A stretch of DNA of 64,000 nt, from NCBI GenBank assembly GCA_951394045.1, contig OX595989.1, positions 992,001 through 1,056,000 on the forward strand. Reading direction: 5' to 3'. Below the pieces are notes generated by a model. The model saw only the letters and a list, made by a program, of their open reading frames with translations. It searched no databases and had not been told where the DNA came from. This document shows, piece by piece, positions 20,571 to 30,895 of the stretch; positions within the stretch are counted from its first letter, which is position 1; the number at the start of each line of letters is the position of its first letter. Origin of the DNA: Nitzschia sp. DOCU1. Lineage: Eukaryota > Bacillariophyta > Bacillariophyceae > Bacillariales > Bacillariaceae. The translations under genes were made by a program, and so were the position numbers.

Positions 20571-20676
20571 GTTACCTAGCCGATTTTCGTCTAGCAGCGA
20601 ACAATAGTATAACAACCATATGACTCCAGGATTGGGTCGCAGTCGACCCAGCGACCGGACGGCACAGACTGCATCG
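20571..20676. repeat. Diverged direct repeat, copy 1
   Basis: This ~106-nt unit shares with 20714-20819, in order, the blocks AGCCGATTTTCG, CTAG, AATAGT, TAACA, CCA, ATGACTCCA, GATT, GGTC, ACCG, CGCACAGA or GGCACAGA, and TGCATCG. It is separated from copy 2 by about 37 bp. Origin and function are unknown. Confidence 0.6.
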
Positions 20677-20713
20677 CTCCGACTATCATGAGATAAGCAT
20701 ACTTGTTGCTATA

Positions 20714-20819
20714 GTTTACTAGCCGATTTTCGACTAGTAGTGTAGAATAGTCTAACATCCACATGACTCCATGATTAGGTCAGTCACACCATTTACCGAA
20801 CCGCACAGAACCTGCATCG
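20714..20819. repeat. Diverged direct repeat, copy 2
   Basis: Second copy of the unit at 20571-20676, of nearly the same length and block order; identity is clearest in AGCCGATTTTCG and ATGACTCCA. Confidence 0.6.
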
Positions 20820-21137
20820 GGCATCATCATCATCTCGGCATAGAGTCGACCAAATTGACCAAGTTGAAGAAACCCCCGAATGTTTCTCCCCCCTCGCTTC
20901 ACCACTTTTGATGGGCACCAAAATTGACGGGGGCTCCACTGCCCGGCCACCGACCATGACGGTTCATCATGTAGCACCAGCACAAAAAAAAGACTCCTCC
21001 CATCAACAGCACATCGGATCGGATCGTTTGCTTGTCCGATTTGAGCACTGCCAGGCGACTTTACATTTTGTAGGGGCATCATTGACATACCACATTGCGA
21101 CTTTTGCAAGGTTTCAAGCAGCGTACGGAAGGCAGTG

Positions 21138-22108
21138 ATGAGAAATCTTGGGTCTATCGTCGGGTCGGCGGCCCTTTGGCTCTGCAGCAGCATTGTTGCG
21201 GACGCCTATCCAATGATTATTGAGATACCAGAGGAGACGGAGAAGGTAAGATTTTGCGCTTTCACCTTCTCGATCATTTGAATACGATCCTAGTAGTTCT
21301 AACATTATGTTGCCTGACGTGCTGCTGTTATCATGGCCAGTGTGTCCATTTGACTGTCCCTCAAAATGACGATGCACACGTGATATTCTTGGCAATCCCT
21401 AGCTTGGCCGCCGAGGAGGACGGAGAGAATCCTGAGTGGCCCCAGGAGCAACGTGAGATGGAGGAATTCTTCGTGCATCAAATGGCCGAAATGCAAAAGT
21501 ACAAAGTCCGTGCAGCGCTTCCCCGAAACTTTCCTGAAAAACCGGGAGAACGTATTTCCACATTGATGCAAAAGTTTTTGGCTAAATATGACGGGGATCT
21601 CAAGGCGGGATGCAAAATTGTAATATCCAACCCACAGTCGACAGCGAGCCGCACTGTGGAAAGTTTTTGGTTTACTCCGATCGTCATAAATCATATCCGA
21701 AAGTCAGTCCGGAGTCGAGACGATGTCGGAAATAAGAATCCATTGGAGGGGTTCGAAATGTGCTTTGAAAACACGAGCGACAGGCCTCCTATGCTAATGG
21801 TGGTAGAATCGGTTCTTGTCAGTGAAGCGTCTTTGGAAGCGGAACAGAATGACGACAAGCCCGTTTTTGAAAGCTCCAGTTTGACGCCCTTGGCGGAACA
21901 ACTGGCGGAAAGTATCGACTCGGCGAATTCCGTCTTGAATGAAATGCGATACATGGAAGGCCGTGAACGCCGCATGCGTCAAACAGCGGATAGTATCAAT
22001 GCGCGAGTGAAATATTTCTCGTACATTTCGGTCATTGTGCTGATTGTGGTGACCTACGTTCAAGTCACTTATTTGAAGCGATACTTCCGCAAGAAGAAGC
22101 TGTTATAA
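21138..22108 (+). CDS. p24/emp24 family cargo receptor
   Basis: Two exons, 21138-21245 and 21341-22108, joined in phase 0 over a 95-nt GTAAGA...GCCAG intron, encode 291 residues. The order is signal peptide (residues 1-23), GOLD-type lumenal domain starting ETEKCVHLTVPQ with the paired Cys later (KAGCK, EMCFEN), coiled coil (LAEQLAESIDSANSVLNEMRY), the RERRMRQTADSINARV motif, one membrane helix (YISVIVLIVVTYVQVTYL), and a short tail RYFRKKKLL. The tail ends KKxx, a COPI dilysine retrieval signal. These proteins recycle between ER and Golgi and sort cargo into vesicles. At 291 residues it is longer than the usual 200-230, because of an acidic helical insertion in the GOLD region. Confidence 0.88.
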
Positions 22109-23397
22109 GCACCAGACTACTACTAACAAAATAGAAGACCATACCCATTCTTTACCAATGCTACTACAATGTAAGAGCTTGCATTTGATTTCGTTTTCTT
22201 CTAGCGATGATGCGGCGAGGGTGAAGTATACCTTGAGTCCAGCAGCACTGTATGTCTGCCCCGGGATGTGCTGGGAACTAAATTTCTCTATTGAGCTGTG
22301 GAGGCCTGAGCCTACCCTTGAGGCATGAATGCATTGCCACTTTGAAAAAGTCGTCGGAGCAGCTTTAAGGCATTGTCATTTCCAAGTTCTCGCCACAATG
22401 GTCCGTTCGGACGCCGACTAGCGTCGCCGCACCTATAGCAAGAGACAGAAAGAAGAAAAACTCTTGCAACGTGAGTACTATCTAATCGCTTCCGTTCTTT
22501 CATATTGCTTGTTTCATTAGGATCAACAAATGACGGGTGGGGCAAAGAGAGTTGCATTCTCTCCTTTAGGAATTTCCATCGTTTGCAATATAACTAATGC
22601 CAATGGCAAGGTTGGTGATTAAAAATGCCGCCTTGTCGGCGACGGGTCCAACCACCATTGGTGGTATTATTCTATCCCAAAGAAGAAGAAGCTATTGGAT
22701 CCTGGAGGTAAAATCCACAAACGTGGACTCCCTCTCTCTCGTCCAACAACGTGAACACTTCGCACGGGAATGAAGAGTAAACACTCAATGGTTCCAATTC
22801 GAAATCTCCACTTACAACACAAAATGGAGAGTAGTCACTCTCAAAGCCGCAACACTTAGTCACGCGTCGTCAACATAGCTCTCTCAGACTACATCTTCAT
22901 TTTGCAAACAGTAACGAGGCCTTTGATCAAAAAAGGATATCATCTACCTCAAGATCGAAGCGATGAGGCATGCGAACTCGTGACTGATGACATGACGAAG
23001 GAAGATACAGTATCGATACCGGTAAACGAAGTGGGTTCGCCGACTCGCATCGCCCTCCCGCGCAATGACCAGCGTTTAACGGTCCTCATTGGTCAGTCAG
23101 TAGGTTTTTACGTAAAGATTCCACGTTGACCTGCCCGCTCGTGCGTGCAATGCAGGAGATTTGAGTTTGACCGTCGCACGTTCAAACAGACCTTGGAAGA
23201 ACCTGCCGCCGCGCACTGCATCGTAGCGGGAGGTGATAGTAAAGGCAATGCTTGCTGCTGCCGTGTTGTTCTCTCCTCCGAATAAAGTCACGCCAAAGAC
23301 TGAGGTTGTGGTTGTTGTGTAGAATCATCATCTTCCCTCTCTTGTTGCGTTGAGTATCGATCGGTGTGTGGTCGCTTTTGTTGTTTAGACAATAGGA
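22109..23397. other. Intergenic region
   Basis: About 1.3 kb without an accepted gene. A minus-strand frame at 22312-22557 ends in a helix-like segment (NDNALKLLRRLFQSGN) preceded by a possible TATAG splice acceptor, and could be the last exon of an unrecognised small gene. A plus-strand frame at 22902-23129 has no visible domain. The last 300 bp should hold the promoter of the TM9SF gene. Confidence 0.35.
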
Positions 23398-25641
23398 ATG
23401 TTGTTTCAGCGCTTGTTAGTGGCGTTGCTGTGGGGATCCGCCGCCGTCATGGTGAACGGGGATACCCACCCGAAAGTCAAGGCGAGAAATATGCCGAAAC
23501 CTCCTCCTCGTCACGTCCTTGCGACCCATGAGCAGCTCAAAGACAAGACTTATAAGAAGTTGGAGGATCACAAGCGTTTGAATCGTTTTGAAAAGAAGGA
23601 AGTCGCCAAAGCGGAGCTGGAGACTTACAAGGACCTTCGCAAAAAGGGCTTTGATGAAGTCTCCAATACGGCCGAGGCGGCCATGTTGCGAAACTACCGT
23701 TTGCGAAACAAGAAGAAGCGAGGCTTTCTTCGAAAGAAGGAGTCCAGTCTCGCGGCTGTTTTGTTTCCCGGTGTGTCGCCTGAGGAGTACGAGGACGGCG
23801 AGCAAGTCTGGATGTACGCCGACTTGGTGGAGTCCAAGAAGACTCAAGTGCCCTATGAGTTTTACGACTTGCCTGGCTGCCCTGAGCCTTTGGAATCGTC
23901 CGCCAAGAAGGCGAAGCGTATGAGGAAAAATCTCGGAGCTCGTCTGCAAGGACATGACATGAAGCCTGCTCCCTTTGAATTGTTCGTCAAGCAAAACAAG
24001 GAATGCACTGCGCTCTGCCGCGTCAAGTTGGACGGCAAGAAGCTGCGCTGGATGCGACGACTCATTGAGCGCCAGTACCGCGTTCAGCTCCAGTTGGATA
24101 GTCTTCCCGTCTTGATGCGTAGTAAGGAACTTAACTATGCCGTCCGCGGTTACCCCGTCGGGTTCAAGGCTCCTCTGGCTCCTGGACAAGTTCGACCCAA
24201 AAGGGACAAGAGCGACGTCTTTGTCTACAACCACCTCAAGTTTGCTGTTACTTACCACGAAGATCCTTCTCAGTTCGAGGGTATCCGCATCACTGGCTTT
24301 GATGTGCACCCCGTCAGTATTACTCACGCCATTCCTTCTGGAGCTGTCGGCCCCATGACCAAGGTTTCGACCTGTTCTGGATTTAACGTCGAGAACGACC
24401 CCGGCAGGTACTTGAAGCTCGGCTTTGACGATGAATCCGCGGTAGATATCATCTACAGTTATGACGTCCAGTGGATCAGGAACACTATGGAATGGACTGA
24501 CCGCTGGGATGTCTACCTCGTCGGTTCCCCCGACGATGACATCCACTACTACTCGATTGTCAACTCGCTTATGATTGTTTTGTTCATGACGGGTGCGATT
24601 GCCACTATCATGATCCGAACTCTCCGCAAGGATATTGCTGGATACAACGAACTCCAAACCATTGAAGAAGCTCAAGAGGAAACTGGGTGGAAGCTCGTTC
24701 ACGGAGATGTCTTCCGTCCTCCTTCCTTCTCGCCAATGCTCCTCTCGGTCCTCGTCGGTACTGGAGCTCAAATCGGAGCATCCTTTGTCTTTGCTCTTGT
24801 GTTGAGCATCCTCAAGATTACCAACTCGTTGAACAAGGGTCAAATCTTGACCTCTCTCATCTTGTTGTACGTCCTGTGTGGATCCGTCGCTGGATACATT
24901 TCGGCGCGTATCTACAAGTTCTCGGAAGCCAAGAACTGGAAGATGAACTCCCTCATGACTGCCACGGGACTTCCTGGTGTCTTTGTGGTCATGTTCTCCT
25001 GCCTCAATGTCTTTTTGAGCTTCGCTGGAGCTGCCACCGCGGTCAGCTTTTTGACTATTTTGGTTATCTTCTTGCTCTGGGTGTGCGTTTCGGCCCCCTT
25101 GGTCTTTGTTGGAGCCTTTATTGGACTCAAGGCACCTGTCATTGAAGTGCCAACCAAGACGAACCAGATTGCCCGCATTGTCCCCGAGAACGCCTGGCAC
25201 ATGAGCCCCATCTTGACCATGTTGATGGGAGGCATCTTGCCCTTTGGATCGGTTTGCATCGAACTGGCTTTTATCATGTCGGCTTTGTGGTTGCACCAAA
25301 TCTATTACGTCATGGGCTTTTTGTTGGCTGTTTTGGGTATTCTTGCTGCCACTTGCGCACAAGTCAGCATTGTTTTGTGCTACTTGCAACTGTGCGCCGA
25401 AGATCACCGCTGGTGGTGGAAGTCGTTTTGGAACTGTGCCATGGCGGGAGTCTACTTGTTCTTGTACAGTCTCTGGTTCTTGTCGAGCAGATTGGATTTG
25501 GTGGGATTCTTGCCGGTAATTGTCTATTTGACTTATATGAGCATGATTTCCATTTGTTTTGGACTCTTTTGCGGGTCTGTGGGATTCCTATCCAGTTTTT
25601 GGTTTACGCGTACCATTTACGGTGCCGTCAAGGTGGACTAG
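23398..25641 (+). CDS. TM9SF/EMP70 nonaspanin
   Basis: A 747-residue single-exon transmembrane-9 superfamily protein of Golgi or endosomes. A signal peptide (about 1-22) is followed by an unusual Lys/Glu-rich helical stretch (about 35-120), then the conserved lumenal domain (FYDLPGCPEP, KLDGKKLRWMRRLIERQYRVQLQLDSLPV, VYNHLKFAVTYHE, GFDVHPVSI). The first membrane helix is near 384-404, with the conserved EETGWKLVHGDVFRPP cytosolic loop after it. Eight more helices follow, with PFGSVCIELAFIMSALW and the terminal FLSSFWFTRTIY. The protein ends KVD, matching the KxD/E COPI-binding signal of plant TM9SF proteins. Codon use is strongly biased: the antisense strand stays open for over 660 codons, consistent with high expression. 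Confidence 0.94.
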   Translation: MLFQRLLVALLWGSAAVMVNGDTHPKVKARNMPKPPPRHVLATHEQLKDKTYKKLEDHKRLNRFEKKEVAKAELETYKDLRKKGFDEVSNTAEAAMLRNYRLRNKKKRGFLRKKESSLAAVLFPGVSPEEYEDGEQVWMYADLVESKKTQVPYEFYDLPGCPEPLESSAKKAKRMRKNLGARLQGHDMKPAPFELFVKQNKECTALCRVKLDGKKLRWMRRLIERQYRVQLQLDSLPVLMRSKELNYAVRGYPVGFKAPLAPGQVRPKRDKSDVFVYNHLKFAVTYHEDPSQFEGIRITGFDVHPVSITHAIPSGAVGPMTKVSTCSGFNVENDPGRYLKLGFDDESAVDIIYSYDVQWIRNTMEWTDRWDVYLVGSPDDDIHYYSIVNSLMIVLFMTGAIATIMIRTLRKDIAGYNELQTIEEAQEETGWKLVHGDVFRPPSFSPMLLSVLVGTGAQIGASFVFALVLSILKITNSLNKGQILTSLILLYVLCGSVAGYISARIYKFSEAKNWKMNSLMTATGLPGVFVVMFSCLNVFLSFAGAATAVSFLTILVIFLLWVCVSAPLVFVGAFIGLKAPVIEVPTKTNQIARIVPENAWHMSPILTMLMGGILPFGSVCIELAFIMSALWLHQIYYVMGFLLAVLGILAATCAQVSIVLCYLQLCAEDHRWWWKSFWNCAMAGVYLFLYSLWFLSSRLDLVGFLPVIVYLTYMSMISICFGLFCGSVGFLSSFWFTRTIYGAVKVD

Positions 25642-25894
25642 TGGGAAGAGCGGGAATCAGGATGAAAAATACTACATTTTCGTGATACACAAACAAATAA
25701 TAACAAAGTTATAAAGATCCAGTCGACTCAGGTTGCGGAAAAAGGGGAGCACCTCTACTAGGCTTTTCTGTTTCAGCTTTCTATTATTCTCTGTTAAATC
25801 GTATATGTAAAGAAGGTCGTCGTCCAAGGCGACGGCGCACAATAATTTATTTTCGTCCCATTCATGACAACTATAGCCCGCTCTTGCTTGATTC

Positions 25895-28727
25895 CTATTT
25901 ACCAGCAGTGGTATCGGCCGTGGAAGCAACAGTGGTAGGGGCAGTGGTACCGGCAGTGGTAGCACTAGTGGTAGGGGTAGTTGTACCAGCAGCGTTAGCG
26001 ACAGTACCACACGTGCAGCACTCGCAGGTAAGATTCGGTGAATCAGTCTCACATCCGACTTCGATGTACATTTCCCTCTCGCATAAACCACTTGGAACGT
26101 CACCTTCAATGCCGGTTCCAATGACGTACAATTCTCGCAAGGTATTCAAGTTTTCCAGTTCGGTGGGAATGGTGCCGCCCAAATCAGGGTTCAAGGCGAC
26201 ATCCAAAATGACCAGATTATCCAAGAATCCAAATTCAGAGGGCAGCGTTCCAGTTAAAAGATTCTCGAAAATGTCAAATCGAACCAAGTTGTCCAAGAAG
26301 CCCACCGACTCGGGGATTTGTCCAGTGAAGCCAAAGAACGGCCCATTCGTCACGGCGTTGGTGTTGAGACGAACCTCAACGAGTGAGGTCAAGTCGCCAA
26401 TGTTCGAAGGGAGCTCACCGCCCAAAAAGTTGAAGGAAAGGTCCAGAATCTGCAAATTTCCTAGACCGGTGATTCCCTCAGGCATGACTCCACGCAGTTC
26501 ATTGCGGGACAAGTCCAAGATTGTGAGACCCCCGAGATTGATTATGGAATCGGGGATACTACCATCAAACTGGTTGCTGGACAAGATAATCTCGCCTATT
26601 TCATCGAGACCGCAAAGAGAGTGTGAGCATGGTGTTTGTGCCCAAATGCGACCACATTGAGCTGCTACTTACGCAAAGCTGTCATTGCTCCAATATCAGA
26701 AAGGATGTTACCTGTAAGCGCGTTGCCACTCAAATCGAGGTTCTCCAAAACAGTCATGACCGACATTGAAGACGGAAGCGCGCCAGTCAATCCGTTTCCT
26801 CCCAACGACAGCGTGACCAGGCTTTCCATTCCACCGATATCGTCAGGAATGGTCGAAGTTAAATTATTGTTGCCCAATTCTAGCAGCTCTAACCTTGCCA
26901 AGAAGGTCAACTGATCCGGAATGGTACCAGACAGGGCGTTGTCATGCAAACTCAACTCCCGAAGGCCATCAATGTCCGAAAGCAAGAACGGGATGGTGCC
27001 AGTCAAGAAGTTGTCGTACAGATGAAGAAGAACGAGATTTTCAAGCTGTCCCAGCTGGAATGGGATTGTACCCGTCAACGAGCATCCAGTCAACTTGAGC
27101 TCGACAAGATTCGTCATGTTAGCTGTGTAGGCGGGGAAAGGCTGACGCTCCATTCCTTGGGTCGTGGTTCCAATTCGAAAGACCGACAAGAAACTCGCAT
27201 CCGACATGTCGGGGATGACGCCGGTAAAATCGTTTCCATCGAGGACAAGAAGCACAAGACGATTCAAGTTTTCCAGTTCTGTGGGAATTGTGCCTTGCAA
27301 CTTGTTTTGCCCGGCAAGGAAAGCGACAAGGTCTCCCAACTGACCAATCTGGGTTGGGATTTCCCCTGTGAGCTGGTTCGAGCTGATATCGAGAACGGTC
27401 AAGTTTGTAGCGCCGAAGATGTCGGCAGGAATGGGTCCCGACAAGCCATTTGAACCCAACCAAATGATACTCAAGTTAGGAAGGGATCCAAGCTCAGTCG
27501 GAATCCCTCCGGTCAAGTTGTTGTTGGACACGGTGAATCGTCCTGTCACAGAAAAGGAAATTGTGAGCATAGGCGTCCCAACCGTTTTATCCTTCACAGC
27601 CACAACTTACCAAGATTTTGAAGGTTGGCAATGGATGCCGGAATGCTTCCCGAGAACCCATTGCCATCCATCACCAAGATCTCGATGAGGGGCATGGTCC
27701 ACAAAGAATCAGGGAGGGAACCACCGAGTTCGTTGTTGGCCAAATCAAGGATCTCCAAGAGGGCAAGTTGTGAGAAATCAACACCGTCCAAGGTTCCAGT
27801 CAAGCTGTTGTCATTCAGGATGAACGTCGAGACTGATTCTAGATTCGTCAGCGACGAAGGGATTGATCCTTGCAATGCGTTGCCGCCGAGATTGAGAATT
27901 TCCAGATCCACCAAAAGCGAAATGTCTACCGGGATCTGCCCTTGGATGTTATTTCCTTCCAACTCGAGCTTCGTAACGACTGGAGTTCCTTCTTGGAGCT
28001 CCCGTCGGGTTGAATTGTTCGCCGAGTCGCACGTCACACCGTGCCAAGTACATTCGTCGTCATTCAACCAGTTGGTTTCGTTGAACCATGTGTTCGGAGA
28101 GTTGAACCACAGGGTCAAAAGCGCATAGCGCTGATCCAAACGAACATGGTTATTAGGGTCGACAGGGTCGAGTTGCAGAGGATCCTCATCTTGAAGCCAG
28201 ATCAGCGCTTGAGCTTCCGGAGTCGTGGGATCTTCAAACAATGCACCGCCATGGACCGCCACTTCGTCCAAGTACGAACGAATGCGACCCTGACGAGAAT
28301 CAGGAGATGGAGTAGAAACAGTTTCTCCATTCACGAAATCATCATCAGGCGTCTCAGCGGGGGTGCTGCCGCCCGCGTCACCGCCATCTCCTCCACTGAA
28401 GGCACCGGTTCCAAAGCCTATTCCGAGCACGACAGCCATAATGACGAGCAAACATCCTGCGATCAGGGTGTACTTTTTCGGGCCGGCATCACCCTTGCCT
28501 ACGCCCATCTTCTCATAATTAGCAGGAGGGGGGACCTCAACACTTCCGTCATCATCGATAACATCGTCTCCTTCATTCTTGTTGGCGCTAAACTCAGCCA
28601 TGTCCTTAAAGATCTTGAGCTGCTCTTCGTATCTCTCCTCATCCTTGTCCTCCTTCACGTCGGAAGGAGGAGGGGGGGGAGGCGTTTCCACAGAGGAATC
28701 TTCTTCACCACTGAGTGAGTCGGCCAT
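25895..28727 (-). CDS. LRR single-pass membrane protein
   Basis: Three exons, 28727-27611, 27542-26673 and 26595-25895, with phase-1 GTAAGT introns, encode 895 residues. The order is an acidic/proline-rich cytoplasmic N-terminus (PPPPPPSD), one membrane segment near residue 90-110 (YTLIAGCLLVIMAVVLGIGF), an acidic Gly linker, and an LRR cap (RYALLTLWFNS, CTWHGVTCDS). Some 20 plant-type LRRs follow (NxLxGxIPxxLxxLxxL), then a Cys cluster (CETDSPNLTCECCTCG), and last a Thr/Ala/Pro-rich tail. Both introns interrupt LRRs at equivalent codons. No kinase is present, so the protein probably displays LRRs outside the cell or in the secretory lumen for recognition or adhesion. This type II arrangement recurs in diatom LRR proteins. 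Confidence 0.86.
25900..26000 (-). repeat. Degenerate GTA/GTG-rich repeat coding the Thr-rich tail
   Basis: Short repeats of the form GTGGTAG, GCAGTGGTA and GTAGGGG on the plus strand encode the Thr/Ala/Pro repeats (TTPTTSATTAG, TTAPTTVASTAD) at the end of the LRR protein. Likely length-variable. Confidence 0.55.
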
Positions 28728-29544
28728 GGTGACAATTGTTACAGATGTTCAATGAGGAACTTGAAAAGTTGCACGACCTCTCCGCTTTGGACGATGTGTC
28801 CAGCACCGATCGGCCGAAAAGATGAGCACAAAATTTCAGTTCAGCTTAGTATTGAGCCTAAATCGCGCCCACCGGGCGATGTTTAGTAGACCTTCCATAA
28901 GTAAAATGGCGGGAGCTTTAATGCAAGTATTAGGTACTGTATATTACGTATGAGTTCGATCCCGCGATGTCATCGGACGAAAGTCGTGTTCGACAAATTT
29001 GTGATCATAAATTTGGCACGAAAGGACGCGTGCTTTCAATTTTCACATGCTAACATATCGCCATGGATCTTGGATGCAACAATTTGGATTCGAGCGTGCC
29101 AATCGTTTGTTCGTTTTCGCGCCAAGGTTTCACAAAATCGTTCCGACGCATTGGTGTTTGGCGAGAACCATTGAATATGGATGACGACAACGGAGTGATA
29201 ACGCTATGCTGTTGTGCAGCTAAGCTTGCGTCTTGTCCTGGTAAGCCGTCGATGCAGTTTGGGTCGGCAAGCAGAGCATTTGAATATTTTCTGCCGTTTG
29301 GTTCGCTCCGGGCTGGAGTCTTCAATTTGGTCGAAGGCGTCGAACGGTTGCTGTCTTCATGAAGGGTTACAATCATTCCATGAGATTCCGTATTCGACAT
29401 CGTTGCAAGGCCAGACATGGGACAAAGACCCCCCTGTCATTTCCTTGAGTTTCGTGCGGGAAATATCATTTTAGCCAACAATAAGCCGCTTGACGATTGC
29501 ATTACCACTAGTGCGCAAAGGACAAAGGAAGCAATCGGGGGAAA
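28728..29544. other. Intergenic region
   Basis: About 820 bp upstream of the LRR gene and downstream of the HA gene. No coding segment accepted. Confidence 0.35.
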
Positions 29545-30500
29545 TCAAACCTCATGTACTACTAATGGTGTTTCTTCCACTTCGACCGGCGGTGGACTAT
29601 TTGGCTGGGCGGCAGCAACCCTTTTCATCGGCCGTGCTGAGAACCCTACGGCCTTGCCTTTCTTCTCTTTCAAATAGTTCCAGACGAATCCAATTGCGTC
29701 CAGACGATTCTTGCGTTCCTCCCGAATTTGCCGATCCGCCCCGTACCAGGACTTGCCACTGAACTCTCGCCGCTGCGTAGTCACCCATAATGCTAGACTT
29801 TTGTCTTCGTGCATGTATGGGACACACGCATGCCCATGTTTCTCCTTGAACTCGACCAAACGTTGAAACATGTCTTCCCATCGTTGAACCTGAGTCTGTC
29901 CGAGTGCCTGAGGCCTCGACTTCGACGTCCGACCAAAGTCAAACTTGATGGACTCGAGCTTCTTCTTACGATCGGCTCGTAACATCCCTTTTTGGTTTCG
30001 CTTTCGCTGATTGGTTGCCCACGTCGCAACAACTTGGTCGTACTCGGCTAAATTGGCGATCTTGCCTGGATTCCCTTGTTGCAAATACTCCTTTAGCTTT
30101 GCAAAGTTTAGTTCCCAATTCACCTCACTTGTGGTGGTCTTCGGAGTGTTCCATAGAAATTTCAAATCATCTAAAAGCTTTCGACGCTCAGCATTGAGAA
30201 ATTCGCTGCGCTCTCCCCTCTGACGAGCAACCCATTTGTATAGACTTGGATTTTCACCCTTGCTGACGTTGCAGTGGTTGTTCTTCTATGGACGACGACG
30301 AGACAGAAAATGAAGCATACGCGTCAATATGAGCAACACAAAAGCAAACAGTACTTCCTTACTTCCTTGAGAGTGGTAGACGATCAGCACCATACCTCGT
30401 AAAACTCTTTTAGCTTCTCATAACTATCCCTCCACCCAGTCTTTGCGTTGCCTTCCTTGACAGATCCCTTTGCGGCTGTGGCTGCCTTTCTTGATGACAT
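29545..30500 (-). CDS. Helicase-associated (HA) repeat protein
   Basis: Two exons, 30500-30396 and 30285-29545, joined in phase 0 over a 110-nt GTATGG...CATAG intron, encode 281 residues. Three HA repeats are visible: WRDSYEKLKEFYE through SLYKWVARQRG and LLDDLKFLW; WELNFAKLKEYL through VATWATNQRKR and KLESIKFDF; and WEDMFQRLVEFKEKHGHACVP through LALWVTTQRRE and RLDAIGFVW. The join restores the first repeat exactly (EFYE|KNNHCNV), which supports the intron. A Pro/Val-rich tail follows. No signal peptide and no helicase motor are seen; a nucleic-acid-binding role is assumed from the family only. The frame is open some codons upstream of the ATG, so an earlier exon cannot be excluded. Confidence 0.76.
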
Positions 30501-30895
30501 TCGTTGACGGGCAATCCAAGATGCCCCGAACAAGCTTCTCAGTAAACGATGAGGCCTGTGCCTCTCAACCGTTCCAAGGCATCAGAAAGTGTGTTCGTAC
30601 CATCGTCGCGATATGGGAAACCGGGGAAGCGATCCCCACAGAGGAGAGAGCTCGCAAAATAGCTCGACCGCGAAATCGACTATTAGGACTACTTATTTAG
30701 GTCTGCAAAGGTCGCATTAATCGAAGACGTCGGACGTGGCGGTGTTGGATAGAACTGGGTAGTTTGCGAAAATCCACTACTTTACATCGTGACTGTACTC
30801 TATCCGAGATCCGGTCGGATGCTGTTGCAACATCAGGTACTCATTTCAGGATTGAGATAAGTCGTTACCACTTAAGCTTTCCATTGTTCGCCCAC
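30501..30895. other. Intergenic region
   Basis: About 395 bp between the HA gene start and the acetate kinase stop. A short frame upstream of 30500 reads WIARQR-like residues but meets a stop; it could be a relic of another HA repeat. Nothing else. Confidence 0.3.

Larger units (their letters stand above)
20526..21137. other. Intergenic with an imperfect tandem duplication
   Basis: About 610 bp between PNPase and the p24 gene. The only structure seen is a pair of diverged ~106-bp direct repeats, listed separately. Confidence 0.45.

Noticed and set aside
22312..22557. 82-codon minus-strand frame with helix-like end
   Set aside because: Only the last 32 residues look protein-like and no upstream exon could be joined convincingly; noted in the gap entry.
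23416..25407. 663-codon antisense open frame across the TM9SF gene
   Set aside because: The plus strand encodes a well-conserved nonaspanin with strong codon bias; avoidance of TTA, CTA and TCA codons leaves the antisense free of stops. The antisense product (many His/Gln/Asp) shows no domain.
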